Assembly: GCF_007489275.1 (NCBI RefSeq)
Contig: NZ_VLNR01000016.1
Span: forward strand, 1-64,000
Length of the DNA: 64,000 nt
Source: Aquimarina algiphila
GTDB taxonomy: Bacteria > Bacteroidota > Bacteroidia > Flavobacteriales > Flavobacteriaceae
Direction of reading: 5' to 3'
The stretch's first letter is position 1; every line of letters begins with the position of its first letter. The translations under genes were made by a program, and so were the position numbers. The notes under the pieces were generated by a model. It ran no database searches, was not told where the DNA came from, and saw only the letters and a program-made list of their open reading frames with translations. Shown here in pieces: positions 1 through 8,546 of this stretch.

Positions 1-129
1 TTGTGGGGGAATCATTAAGAAAAGGAAAAATTAAAAAGGACTAATAACAAAATTTAACTATTATTGCAAGATCTCTCTTAGTGGCACCATTTGACCGAAA
101 TAGGTGGCACAGTCACTCCGAAATAGCCA
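1..129 (+). mobile_element. Right end of an IS21-family-like insertion sequence
   Basis: Two 22-bp imperfect direct repeats lie at 81-102 and 104-125. Both begin GTGGCAC and end CCGAAATA, the arrangement of multiple terminal repeats known from IS21-type elements of Bacteroidota. A TG...CA-type end is possible at about 129 (GCCA). The short reading frame just before the repeats ends like an IstB helper ATPase. Right after this end an open histidine-kinase frame starts without any start codon, so the element appears to sit inside that gene. The rest of the element lies outside the window. The family is inferred from repeat layout and memory of the family, not from a database match. Confidence 0.6.
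3..44 (+). CDS. C-terminal tail of an IstB-like transposition ATPase (partial)
   Basis: Frame 3 reads VGESLRKGKIKKD and then a stop at 42-44. IstB proteins usually end with a G-(D/E)-S-(L/M)-R-K basic tail of this kind, directly before the right terminal repeats. Only 13 codons are visible, so the call rests on this short match and on the terminal repeats that follow at 81-125. Confidence 0.4.
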   Translation: MGESLRKGKIKKD

Positions 130-1632
130 ACATTCAGAAAATTATTAAAATTCACTTTCGGTAATCGAAAATTATTTGAGCTTCTAGATGAATATCTTGA
201 TATATATAATAATTATCTAAAAACCCCTACTGATAGTGCCTATTATGATTATTATAAATATACTAATATTTCATATCGAACAAATAAACCTTATATCAAA
301 GAATATAAAAAGGCATTAAAATCAATCGAAAAGAAGAAAAATTACTTATTACAAGGAACGCTTTATCAAATTTTAGGAATTCAACAAAGTCATTTTAATA
401 AAAAAAATGATAGTGCTATATATTATTTTAATAAAGCTACTGAAAAATATAATAAAGTTTCCGACTTAGACATAGAGAAAGAAGAAAAACTATTTGGAAT
501 CTATAATAACCTAGGAGTTGCATATAATTATAGTAATCAACCAAAAATTGCATTACAATATTTTGAGAAAGCGAACAAATACAAAATTCCTAAAAATAGT
601 TTCTTAAAAAAATCTTATTTATATCTAGCCATAGCTGAAACTCATAAGAATCTCAAAAATTTTGATAGTGCATACCATTATATCAGTAAGGAAAAAGAAG
701 CTCTAAAACAATTTAATGAATATGAAATTGCTCTAAAACTAAATGAGATAGAAACCAAATACCAAACAGTAGAAAAAGAAAAAAGAATAGTACAACTTCT
801 TAATACCAACCTTAAAACTGAAGCTAGCCGAATACGAAACCGAAACTTTTTAATAGGTTCTATTTCTATTCTTATCGTAGGATTTATAATCGCATTGCTT
901 ATTTACAAAAACACCAGACGTAAACAACGTATAGCCGAACAGGAAAGACAAATTGAAATTCAAAAAACAGAAAAACTGCTCAAAGATCAGGAACTTACTG
1001 CTATTGATGCTATGATTTCTGGCCAGGAAAAAGAACGACAACGTTTAGCCAATGAGCTACATGATAATCTAGGAAGTACATTGGCCACCGTCAAACTTCA
1101 TTTCCAGCACTTGACCAAAAATAGAAATAACTCAAAAATAGAAAACCTTGAAGAACTCTACGCTAAGACAGATCATTTGCTAGAAGAAGCATATCAAAAA
1201 GTAAGAACCATAGCTCATGAAAAAAATAGTGGTGTAATGGCCAATCAGGGATTATTACCTGCCATTAAAAAATTTGCAAAAAAAGCCTCTAATGGTGATG
1301 CGTTGCAAATCGTAGTACAAGATTATGGGTTGGAAGAACGATTGGATAATGCCTTAGAGATTTCAATCTTTAGAATGATACAAGAATTAATTACAAATAT
1401 TATTAAACATGCCAACGCAACAGAAGTACATATTTCTTTAACCAATCATGATTCCCTGTTAAACATTATCATTGAGGATAATGGAAAAGGATTTGACACA
1501 AAAGTGATTTCTCAAAAAGACGGTATGGGATTAAGAACTATAGAAAAACGCATAGAACATCTCGAAGGAACCTTCGAAATTGATTCGACCATAGGAAAAG
1601 GAACTAATATCATCATAAATATACCGATATGA
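130..1632 (+). pseudogene. TPR-containing sensor histidine kinase, 5' end removed by the insertion sequence
   Basis: The frame is open from 127 to 1632 but contains no ATG, GTG or TTG before the TTG at 895, so the native start is missing and the IS end abuts the open frame. What remains encodes tetratricopeptide-like helices (about 180-800), one membrane segment (about 846-903), a coiled coil, a HisKA_3 dimerisation helix with HDNLGS (His codon at 1060-1062), and a HATPase domain with ELITNIIKHA, EDNGKGFD and GMGLR boxes. This is the NarL/LytS-like sensor type that pairs with the LuxR regulator overlapping its stop by 4 bases (ATGA). The kinase core is intact. A shortened protein from an IS promoter or internal start is possible, but normal sensing should be lost. 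Confidence 0.75.
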
Positions 1633-2255
1633 TCACTATTGCAATAGCTGAAGATCACCAATCTCTTATCGACGGGGTAGAACTTCTTTTAAGATATGAA
1701 GAAGAAATATCTATTGTAGGAATGGCCAACGATGGAGAAGAATTGCTGGACATTGTTCGTAAAAAACAACCCAAGATAGTGTTAACCGATATTAGAATGC
1801 CTAAAATTGATGGGATTGCTGCAACCAAAATCATAAAAAAAGAATTTCCGCATACCAAAATTATTGCTTTTTCTATGTTTGATCAGGAAGATGCGATTAA
1901 GCAAATGGTTGATGCCGGAGCATCTGGATATTTATTAAAAAACTCACCGCTGGAAGAAGTGTTGAGTGCTATACATCAAGTAGTACAAGGAGAAACCTAT
2001 TTTGATGCCGCTATCGATATATCTCTTTTCTCCGAAGATGGTAAACAGTCTGCCAAAAAGCAATTACTTTCTAAAAGTGAAAGAGAAATTTTAAAACTCA
2101 TCGGACAAGGAAAAACCTCATCAGAAATTGCAGCGATACGTTTTAATTCAGTGTCTACCGTCGAAACTCATCGTAAAAACATTATTCGCAAACTCGGACT
2201 TCATGGCAAAGGAGAATTATTACGTTATGCAATCGAGAAAAAGTATAATTTTTAA
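1629..2255 (+). CDS. LuxR/NarL-family response regulator
   Basis: 208 residues: a receiver domain (1-120) with acidic pocket E8/D9, phospho-acceptor D54 in VLTDIRMP, and K104 in GYLLKNS, then a LuxR-type helix-turn-helix (about 147-205, SKSEREILKLIGQGKTSSEI). It should be phosphorylated by the histidine kinase whose stop codon it overlaps (ATGA, 1629-1632) and bind promoter DNA. Because that kinase has lost its N-terminus, this regulator may now be orphaned or wrongly controlled. Targets cannot be read from the sequence. It ends at a strong bidirectional terminator. Confidence 0.9.
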   Translation: MITIAIAEDHQSLIDGVELLLRYEEEISIVGMANDGEELLDIVRKKQPKIVLTDIRMPKIDGIAATKIIKKEFPHTKIIAFSMFDQEDAIKQMVDAGASGYLLKNSPLEEVLSAIHQVVQGETYFDAAIDISLFSEDGKQSAKKQLLSKSEREILKLIGQGKTSSEIAAIRFNSVSTVETHRKNIIRKLGLHGKGELLRYAIEKKYNF

Positions 2256-2273
2256 GTTATTATAACAAAAAAA

Positions 2274-2300
2274 ATCTCCTTTACTTTAGGTAAAGGAGAT
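2274..2300. terminator. Bidirectional intrinsic terminator
   Basis: A perfect 11-bp stem (2274-2284 with 2290-2300) has a 5-base loop, an A-run before it and a T-run after it. It lies between the converging response regulator and peptidase genes, so it can stop transcription from both sides. Confidence 0.85.
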
Positions 2301-2323
2301 CTTTTTATGTTGAATATTATTTA

Positions 2324-4375
2324 CTAGTTCACTTCTGGCAAAAAGTTATAATGCTTACTATACATCAACATTTGAGATACAAAATCTTCTGGTTGAGTAA
2401 CATTAATTTTTGTGATTTCTCCATTTTCATCCATTTCAGGAACTAAAACAGGGTTTACAAAACCACTATAAGGAGCAGAAGTAAATTGTTCATTACGTTT
2501 TAATACCTCTGCATGAATTGCCTGATCAACTTTTACACCATAGCCTTCTACCAGCTCTTCGGCAGCTTTATAATCTCCTTCTGATTTTATACGTTGGGTT
2601 TCGCGTAATAAACGTCCAAAGATTTCACGTAACTTTTTATAATCATTAATATTATAATATGTTTTACCGTCTCTGGTTACTTTTTCGATTACATTATCCT
2701 TCTTTCCTTGTTCAAAAGACCATGCACTCACCCACTGTCGATTTCTCATATGTGCTTCTTCAACATCATCTCCAAGATTTAAACGTATAAGCTGTCCCAA
2801 TAAACCATTTCTAATATAACCATCATAAGCAGCTTTTCCAGTTTTCTCCCAATCTTCTACTAATCCTAGTTCCTGTAATTTAGGATCCATTAAATAATAT
2901 AAGCCTACTAAATCCGCACGACCTTCTTCCATTGTAGAGGCATAGTTCTTCAATGTTTCTTTAGTTTCACCTACTCCAGGGTTTAATTGTCCTGACGCAT
3001 GTCCTACAACTTCATGCAAAGCAGTATGTAGTTTATCTCCTAACTGTCCATATTGTTCTTCTAGTTCAAACTCTTCATTATCATGTACAAATTCTTTTAA
3101 ACGTCCAGAACCTCCAGCATTATTATACGCTCCTATAATATTTCCTAAGGATACTGACTTAGAACCTACTGCTGCTCTAATCCAATTTGCATTAGGTAAA
3201 TTAACTCCGATTGGTGTACTTGGAGAGGCATCTCCTGCTTCTCCTGCAACAGCAACCACTTTATAAGAAACTCCAACGACACTATCTTTTTTATGTTCAT
3301 CCATTAAAGGAGAATTATCTTCAAACCATTGTGCATTTTCTGATAATACAGACATTTTTTTAGACATATCAAAATCTTTTATCTGTACAATAGTCTCATA
3401 TGATCCTCTATATCCAAGTGGGTCATTATACACCTCAATAAAACTGTTGATATAGTCAATATTACCTTCTGTAGCTGCTGTCCATGCTACATTATAATCA
3501 TCCCAAGTTTGTAAATCCCCGGTTTTATAATATTCGATTAACAAACCTAATGCATCTCCCTGTGCTTTATTTTCTGCAACACCTTGCGCTTTTTCTAACC
3601 ACTTAATGATTTCATCAATTGCAGCTCCATATAATCCTCCAGATTTATAAACTCTCTCTTTTAACGTTCCATTTTCTTTTACCAATTGAGAATTTAATCC
3701 AAATGACAATGGTTTATTTTTATCAGGAGATTTCATTTTTCCATAAAATGAGGTTACATCATCATTCGTTACCCCAGGGCCATAAAAATTAACCGCTGAT
3801 AACGCTACATTATCAATTCCTTTTGCTTGATTCACTTTTTTAGCATCTTCATCATTAAAAATTGCTTCATAGACCTCTTTAGAAATCTCTGTACTTGTCG
3901 CAGCAAGTAAAGAACTTAAATAGTCCTGACTAAACTCTGGTTTGATTTTATCATTACTATAATGATGGTGTATCCCATTAGAAAACCAAACTCTTTTTAA
4001 GTATGTTTCAAAAGCCTTCCAGTCTTTAGAAGTTTTATTTCCATCATACGAGGTATAAATTTTCTCTAGTGCTTTTCGAATGGTAAGATTATGACGATAA
4101 TTCTGATCCCACATAATATCTCTACCGCTCAATCCAGCTTGTGTAAGATAAAAAACCAGCTTTTGCTCTTTTAAAGTAAGATTATCCCAACCAGGAATCT
4201 GATACCTTAAAATTTTAAGGTCAGCAAATTGCTCGACCATATAATCAAACTTTTCCTCTACAACCTCTTGTACATCCTCTTGCTGATCACTCTGATCTGT
4301 CACTTTAGGATCTTTTTTACATGCGATTAGCAGACTCGCAACAGTAATAAAAAATAATATTCTATTGAGTTTCAT
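2324..4375 (-). CDS. Dipeptidyl peptidase III (family M49), lipoprotein
   Basis: 683 residues. The N-terminus is a lipoprotein signal with lipobox LIAC, so the enzyme is probably exported and lipid-anchored. Zinc site: H454-E-V-V-G-H459, the HExxGH motif that marks family M49 (DPP III), with the second motif EEGRAD at 483-488 giving the third zinc ligand. These enzymes remove dipeptides from the N-terminus of short peptides. The length fits the family. The gene stands alone and is divergent from the SRPBCC gene at 4469. In a marine flavobacterium it probably serves peptide scavenging; this role is inferred. Confidence 0.92.
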   Translation of the reverse strand: MKLNRILFFITVASLLIACKKDPKVTDQSDQQEDVQEVVEEKFDYMVEQFADLKILRYQIPGWDNLTLKEQKLVFYLTQAGLSGRDIMWDQNYRHNLTIRKALEKIYTSYDGNKTSKDWKAFETYLKRVWFSNGIHHHYSNDKIKPEFSQDYLSSLLAATSTEISKEVYEAIFNDEDAKKVNQAKGIDNVALSAVNFYGPGVTNDDVTSFYGKMKSPDKNKPLSFGLNSQLVKENGTLKERVYKSGGLYGAAIDEIIKWLEKAQGVAENKAQGDALGLLIEYYKTGDLQTWDDYNVAWTAATEGNIDYINSFIEVYNDPLGYRGSYETIVQIKDFDMSKKMSVLSENAQWFEDNSPLMDEHKKDSVVGVSYKVVAVAGEAGDASPSTPIGVNLPNANWIRAAVGSKSVSLGNIIGAYNNAGGSGRLKEFVHDNEEFELEEQYGQLGDKLHTALHEVVGHASGQLNPGVGETKETLKNYASTMEEGRADLVGLYYLMDPKLQELGLVEDWEKTGKAAYDGYIRNGLLGQLIRLNLGDDVEEAHMRNRQWVSAWSFEQGKKDNVIEKVTRDGKTYYNINDYKKLREIFGRLLRETQRIKSEGDYKAAEELVEGYGVKVDQAIHAEVLKRNEQFTSAPYSGFVNPVLVPEMDENGEITKINVTQPEDFVSQMLMYSKHYNFLPEVN

Positions 4376-4468
4376 TTGTTTTATTTTATTGTTTTTGACA
4401 AATGTAACAAAATAAAAGGATGTTAAATTTGTTTATATTAGCTGATCAAACAATCAAAACTAACTAAC

Positions 4469-5503
4469 ATGAAAATAATAAAGTATTTATTTTTTCTGCT
4501 ATTACTAGTAGTCATTGGTGGCGCGGTTTATGTCGCTACAATTAATGGCGAATACCAAGCAGAAGAAAGCAGAATAATAGAAGCTCCCGATGAATTATTA
4601 TTTAGTACTATTAATGAATATAAAACTTGGGAGAAGTGGGGTCCATGGATGGATGAATCTGATGATCTGGTTATGGAATACCCTGAAAAAACAAGTGGTG
4701 AAGGAGGATCTTATACCTGGAGAAGCGAGACACAAGGTGATGGTAAAATTGAAACTAAAAAAGTGTTACCCTTCACCAGTATAGATCAAAAAATCACATT
4801 TATTACTCCAATGGGAGAAAGTAAAAGTGATGTATACTGGAAGTTTGAAAAAATTGAAGGTAAAAAAACAAAAGTCACCTGGGGAATGAAAGGTAAGCAG
4901 TCTTTTATGGAAAAAGCATTTTGGGCTACTCAAGATAGCAGTTTATCGCAAACAATAAAACCAATGTATGCAAGAGGACTAGAAAAGCTCGATGCTTATG
5001 TAAATGGTGAGATGAAAAAATATGCGATTCATGTTGACGGCGTTACAGAACATGAAGGAGGATTTTATATGTATAGTGCAACTACATCTTCAATTGCCGT
5101 AATTTCAGAAAAAATGGCAGAAATGATACCTGCTGTTAGCACATACATGAGACAAAATAATCTTCCACAAACCGGAATGCCGTTGACGATATACAATGAG
5201 TATAATGTAGAGCAAGGTACTGCCATTTTCTCAACAGCTATTCCAACACGAGACAAAGTAGTAACTCCAGAAGAAGGTGCAATACAATGTGACTTCCTGC
5301 CTAAACAAAAAGTTGTAAAAACTACACTTAAAGGAGACTACACAAATCTTAAAGAAGCATGGGAAGCTGGCTACAAGTATATCGCCGAAAATGGTCTTGA
5401 ACCTAATACAGAATCTCCGGCTTTTGAAGTGTATCGAGAAGAACCAACATTGCAGCCTAATCCTGCAGAATGGGTTACAGAAATTTATATTCCCATAAAA
5501 TAA
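4469..5503 (+). CDS. Membrane-anchored SRPBCC domain + GyrI-like effector-binding domain protein
   Basis: 344 residues. An N-terminal hydrophobic helix (about 4-24) is followed by a polyketide-cyclase-like SRPBCC domain (about 30-175: a helix-grip fold with WEKWGPWMD) and a C-terminal AraC/GyrI-like effector-binding domain (about 185-344, ending in VTEIYIPI, a typical closing strand of that fold). Both domains bind small hydrophobic molecules in other proteins. There is no DNA-binding domain, so this is not a regulator. The ligand is unknown. It is followed by its own terminator. Confidence 0.75.
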   Translation: MKIIKYLFFLLLLVVIGGAVYVATINGEYQAEESRIIEAPDELLFSTINEYKTWEKWGPWMDESDDLVMEYPEKTSGEGGSYTWRSETQGDGKIETKKVLPFTSIDQKITFITPMGESKSDVYWKFEKIEGKKTKVTWGMKGKQSFMEKAFWATQDSSLSQTIKPMYARGLEKLDAYVNGEMKKYAIHVDGVTEHEGGFYMYSATTSSIAVISEKMAEMIPAVSTYMRQNNLPQTGMPLTIYNEYNVEQGTAIFSTAIPTRDKVVTPEEGAIQCDFLPKQKVVKTTLKGDYTNLKEAWEAGYKYIAENGLEPNTESPAFEVYREEPTLQPNPAEWVTEIYIPIK

Positions 5504-5514
5504 AAACTTTATAT

Positions 5515-5550
5515 AAACTGTATTTTACCAAATGATGTAAAATGCAGTTT
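5515..5550 (+). terminator. Intrinsic terminator after the SRPBCC gene
   Basis: A 14-bp stem with one G:U-type mismatch (5515-5528 with 5537-5550) and a T-rich tail. It stands just before crcB, which therefore probably has its own start or depends on read-through. Confidence 0.65.
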
Positions 5551-5564
5551 TAATTTTACCAGTA

Positions 5565-5930
5565 ATGAAGCAAATACTATTAGTATTTATCGGGGGAGGC
5601 ACAGGAAGTATAGCTCGTTATCTAATTAGTAAATATCTAAATAGTACAGCAACCGGAATTCCTTATGGAACCTTTACAGCTAATATATTAGGTAGTCTAT
5701 TAATTGGAATTATTTTAGGACTAGCTCTTAAAAATAATGCCATATCCCAAAATGCAGTTGCATTATTAGCAACAGGTTTCTGTGGAGGCTTTACTACTTT
5801 TTCTACATTTGCATATGAAAACCATATGTTACTAAAATCTGGAGATTTCATTACTTTCTTTGCATATACAATTGGTTCTTTTGTTATTGGATTCCTTTTT
5901 GTATTTTTAGGAATGTTCCTTGTAAAATAA
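5565..5930 (+). CDS. crcB: Fluoride ion channel CrcB/Fluc
   Basis: 121 residues, the usual length for a Fluc subunit, with four hydrophobic helices. Family marks are GGGTGSIARY near the start, GTFTAN with N40 in helix 2, and GFCGGFTTFSTF (71-82), which carries the phenylalanines and break that line the fluoride pore. The protein works as a dual-topology dimer in the inner membrane and lets toxic fluoride leave the cell. No fluoride-riboswitch fold was recognised in the 60 bases upstream. A P-II gene follows after 15 bases. Confidence 0.95.
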   Translation: MKQILLVFIGGGTGSIARYLISKYLNSTATGIPYGTFTANILGSLLIGIILGLALKNNAISQNAVALLATGFCGGFTTFSTFAYENHMLLKSGDFITFFAYTIGSFVIGFLFVFLGMFLVK

Positions 5931-5945
5931 ACCGATATTGTAATC

Positions 5946-6284
5946 ATGAAAAAAATCGAAGCTATTATCCGCAAATCAAGATTCAAAGCTGTTAAGGATG
6001 CGCTACATGAGATTGAAGTAAATTTCTTTACATATTGGGATGTTACTGGAGTCGGTAACGAAAAAAAAGGACAAACATACAGGGGAATTTCTTACAGTAC
6101 TTCTGATATCCAACGTAGATACCTTTCTATTGTTGTCTCTGATGAATTTGAAGAAAAAACGATTCAGACCATTATTGAAGCCTCAAAAACAGGCGAAGTC
6201 GGTGATGGTAAAATTTTTGTATCAGACATACAAAATGTATATCGAATCAGAACCGAAGAAAAAGGTGAACAAGCTCTAAGCTGA
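5946..6284 (+). CDS. P-II family nitrogen regulatory protein
   Basis: 112 residues, standard P-II length. The T-loop contains YRGISY with Tyr50, at the place of the usual uridylylation tyrosine, and the B-loop reads TGEVGDGKIFV, the nucleotide-binding stretch. P-II trimers bind ATP, ADP and 2-oxoglutarate and control ammonium transport and nitrogen metabolism. The usual partner AmtB is not beside it; the next gene is an outer membrane porin-like protein. The stop is followed by about 300 bases that hold an inverted repeat. Whether Tyr50 is modified cannot be told from sequence. Confidence 0.93.
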   Translation: MKKIEAIIRKSRFKAVKDALHEIEVNFFTYWDVTGVGNEKKGQTYRGISYSTSDIQRRYLSIVVSDEFEEKTIQTIIEASKTGEVGDGKIFVSDIQNVYRIRTEEKGEQALS

Positions 6285-6501
6285 TTTTTTCTAATTATTC
6301 ATAATTTTATCTCCTTCATCTTAGTTTTTACAATTTTTAGCATCTAAAATGTTATAATTAGATTTACTTATCTCTTTATTTTCCTTAAAAACTCTTAAAA
6401 ATCCAAAAAAGAGACTTTTAAATTCTTAAAAATTACACAAATAAACATTAAACCTTAATTTTTTTAGGGTAAAAAATCAAAAAAGCATAAAAATACAAGC
6501 A

Positions 6502-6525
6502 TACCCCCTATTTTTTATTGGGGTA
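6502..6525. promoter_or_regulatory. Inverted repeat TACCCC-N12-GGGGTA upstream of porin gene
   Basis: The roughly 300-base gap between the P-II and porin genes is almost pure A/T except for this symmetric GC block, with half-sites at 6502-6507 and 6520-6525, about 60 bases before the likely porin start. A further AGGGTA half-site lies near 6469. It looks like the operator of a dimeric regulator; which one is unknown. Confidence 0.4.
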
Positions 6526-6587
6526 AAATTCTTTTGACATAGTTTTACAGTTCCAATTAAAAACAATTACAATAATTAATGTTTATT

Positions 6588-7724
6588 ATGAAAACAAAAA
6601 CTGTAACAAATTTTTTAAGAAAAGTAGGTCTTGTTGCTTTGGCTCTTGTGAGCTTCACCACAATTGCACAAGAAGAGGAAGAAAAAAAATGGTTTGATAA
6701 TTTCTCTGTGAATGGATCTGTAGACGGATATTTTAGATATAATATCGGAGCTCCTAATGAGTCAGATGATTTTGACGGCGATGCTAGTACTGACGATTCA
6801 TTTATTGCTCCTGGAACTTCTTTTGCAAATCAATCTGGTTTTGCGTTAGGTATGGCTAACCTGATTTTAGGGTATGAAGGTGAAAAAGTTGGTTTTGTAG
6901 CTGATCTTGTATTTGGACAAAGAGGAGAAGATGCTGTATTTAATTCTGATGGTTCGGCGCAAATTGTCAATCAATTATATGCATATTGGAATGTTTCTGA
7001 TAAAGTTAAACTTACTGTTGGTAACTTTAATACTTTTCTAGGGTATGAAGTAATTTCTCCAACAGGAAACTTTAACTACTCTACTTCTTACATGTTCTCA
7101 TATGGTCCTTTTTCTCATACCGGTTTAAAAGCAGATTTTGCACTTAGTGAAAAGTGGTCTGCAATGCTTGCTGTTATGAATCCTACTGATTATACAGAAA
7201 ACAATCCTTTTGACACATACATTGTTGGTGCACAATTAGGATACTCTACTGATAGTGGAAGTGCATTTCTTAACTTTAGATATGGTAATGAAGGAGATAC
7301 AGATGAAGTAGATCCTACTTTTCAGGTAGATCTTACTACAGGATGGGATGTATCTGAAGATTTTTATCTTGGTATAAATACTACATACCTATCTACCGAA
7401 CCACAAGGAGATGGAGATGCTTCAGGTTTCTACGGAGTAGCACTTTACCCACAATACAAAACTTCAGAAAAATTTACTATCGGACTAAGAGGAGAATATT
7501 TCTCTGTATATAATGGGGGATTAACAGGTGTTATTGGATTAGACTCAGAAAATGATGGTGATGTTATTGCAGCAACATTAACAGGAAGTTATGCTATTGG
7601 TGATTTAACACTTAAACCAGAATTAAGATTAGATTCTGCTTCAGAAGATTCATTTTTGGATAATGATCGTGAAGCTACAAAAAGTCTTTCTTCTTTTGTG
7701 TTAGGCGCGATCTATAAGTTTTAA
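6588..7724 (+). CDS. Outer membrane beta-barrel porin (OmpL/bbp2-like)
   Basis: About 378 residues from the ATG at 6588; an ATG three codons earlier (6579) is possible, but the signal peptide (KTKTVTNFLRKVGLVALALV... cleaved near TIAQ-EEE) fits better from 6588. The mature part has alternating strands rich in Gly, Tyr, Phe and acidic turns, ends in VLGAIYKF with a C-terminal Phe as in barrel proteins, and is acidic overall as in marine porins. It probably admits small solutes. Because it follows the P-II gene where an ammonium transporter often sits, it may serve nitrogen uptake; this is inferred. Confidence 0.8.
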   Translation: MKTKTVTNFLRKVGLVALALVSFTTIAQEEEEKKWFDNFSVNGSVDGYFRYNIGAPNESDDFDGDASTDDSFIAPGTSFANQSGFALGMANLILGYEGEKVGFVADLVFGQRGEDAVFNSDGSAQIVNQLYAYWNVSDKVKLTVGNFNTFLGYEVISPTGNFNYSTSYMFSYGPFSHTGLKADFALSEKWSAMLAVMNPTDYTENNPFDTYIVGAQLGYSTDSGSAFLNFRYGNEGDTDEVDPTFQVDLTTGWDVSEDFYLGINTTYLSTEPQGDGDASGFYGVALYPQYKTSEKFTIGLRGEYFSVYNGGLTGVIGLDSENDGDVIAATLTGSYAIGDLTLKPELRLDSASEDSFLDNDREATKSLSSFVLGAIYKF

Positions 7725-7760
7725 TATATATTTTTAGTCAATATATTATTTGTTTAAAGC

Positions 7761-7792
7761 AAAAAGCGTTCTGAAGATTCAGGACGCTTTTT
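7761..7792. terminator. Bidirectional intrinsic terminator
   Basis: A 14-bp stem with one wobble (7761-7774 with 7779-7792), 4-base loop and flanking A- and T-runs. It separates the converging porin and DUF1684 genes. Confidence 0.85.
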
Positions 7793-7795
7793 ATT

Positions 7796-8431
7796 TTATT
7801 CATTTTCAGGATATTTCTTATATTTTTTAACCCCGGCAAGTATCTTCACATCCAGATGATTTTCTTCGGGAGGGATTGGACAAGAATACCGATCATTATA
7901 TGCGCAATACGGATTATAAGCGGTATTAAAATCAATTAGAATTGATTCTCCTTCGGGTATTTTGAGATCTATAAAACGTCCTCCACTATAACTTGATTCC
8001 TCATTTGACAAATCAGTAAAAGGAAGAAACAAATAGTCTTCATATTCGGGTTGAGTTTTTAATCCCTGATTTTGATATATACACAATACATATTCTTTTT
8101 CTTGAAGTATAAATCTTGCTTCTCCATATTTTACATACAAAGGTTCTGCCCCTGTAGTAGTTTTCATTATAAATGGAGTCTCATAAGGAGTACGCTCAAA
8201 TTTTGCTTTAATACAAAGCGAGGTATCTATTTTAAAAAATTCTAGTTTCTTAAAACGTTTAAAATCTTTTGTAGTTAATGGTGAAATTTCTTCAGAAGAA
8301 AACTCTCTATTGATCTTTTCCTGAAAAGACAATATTCTTTTAATTGCCGTAGAATCCTGAGCAATAGTATTTCCTGTGAAAAATATAAGTAACAATAATA
8401 ACCTAAACACTTCCCTTTTGTTTTTTTGCAA
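7796..8431 (-). CDS. DUF1684 family secreted protein
   Basis: 211 residues with an N-terminal signal peptide (cleavage near NTIAQ-D). The C-terminal half has the signature of DUF1684: SGGRFIDLKIPEG, then DFNTAYNPYCAY, YSCPIPPEENHL and a final ILAGVKKY. The function is unknown; the invariant Asp, Asn, Tyr and Cys residues suggest a binding or enzymatic site. Members are common in Bacteroidota and Actinobacteria as single genes. The short DNA between it and the MFS gene holds both divergent promoters. Confidence 0.85.
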   Translation of the reverse strand: MQKNKREVFRLLLLLIFFTGNTIAQDSTAIKRILSFQEKINREFSSEEISPLTTKDFKRFKKLEFFKIDTSLCIKAKFERTPYETPFIMKTTTGAEPLYVKYGEARFILQEKEYVLCIYQNQGLKTQPEYEDYLFLPFTDLSNEESSYSGGRFIDLKIPEGESILIDFNTAYNPYCAYNDRYSCPIPPEENHLDVKILAGVKKYKKYPENE

Positions 8432-8546
8432 AAGTACAATTTACAATTAGTTAACTAATTAATTTTAATAAAATTGTACCCAAATAATAGATAAAAAGCT
8501 ACTTTTACTCCTTAAATTCAAGGGAACAACACAAATCATCAATTCA

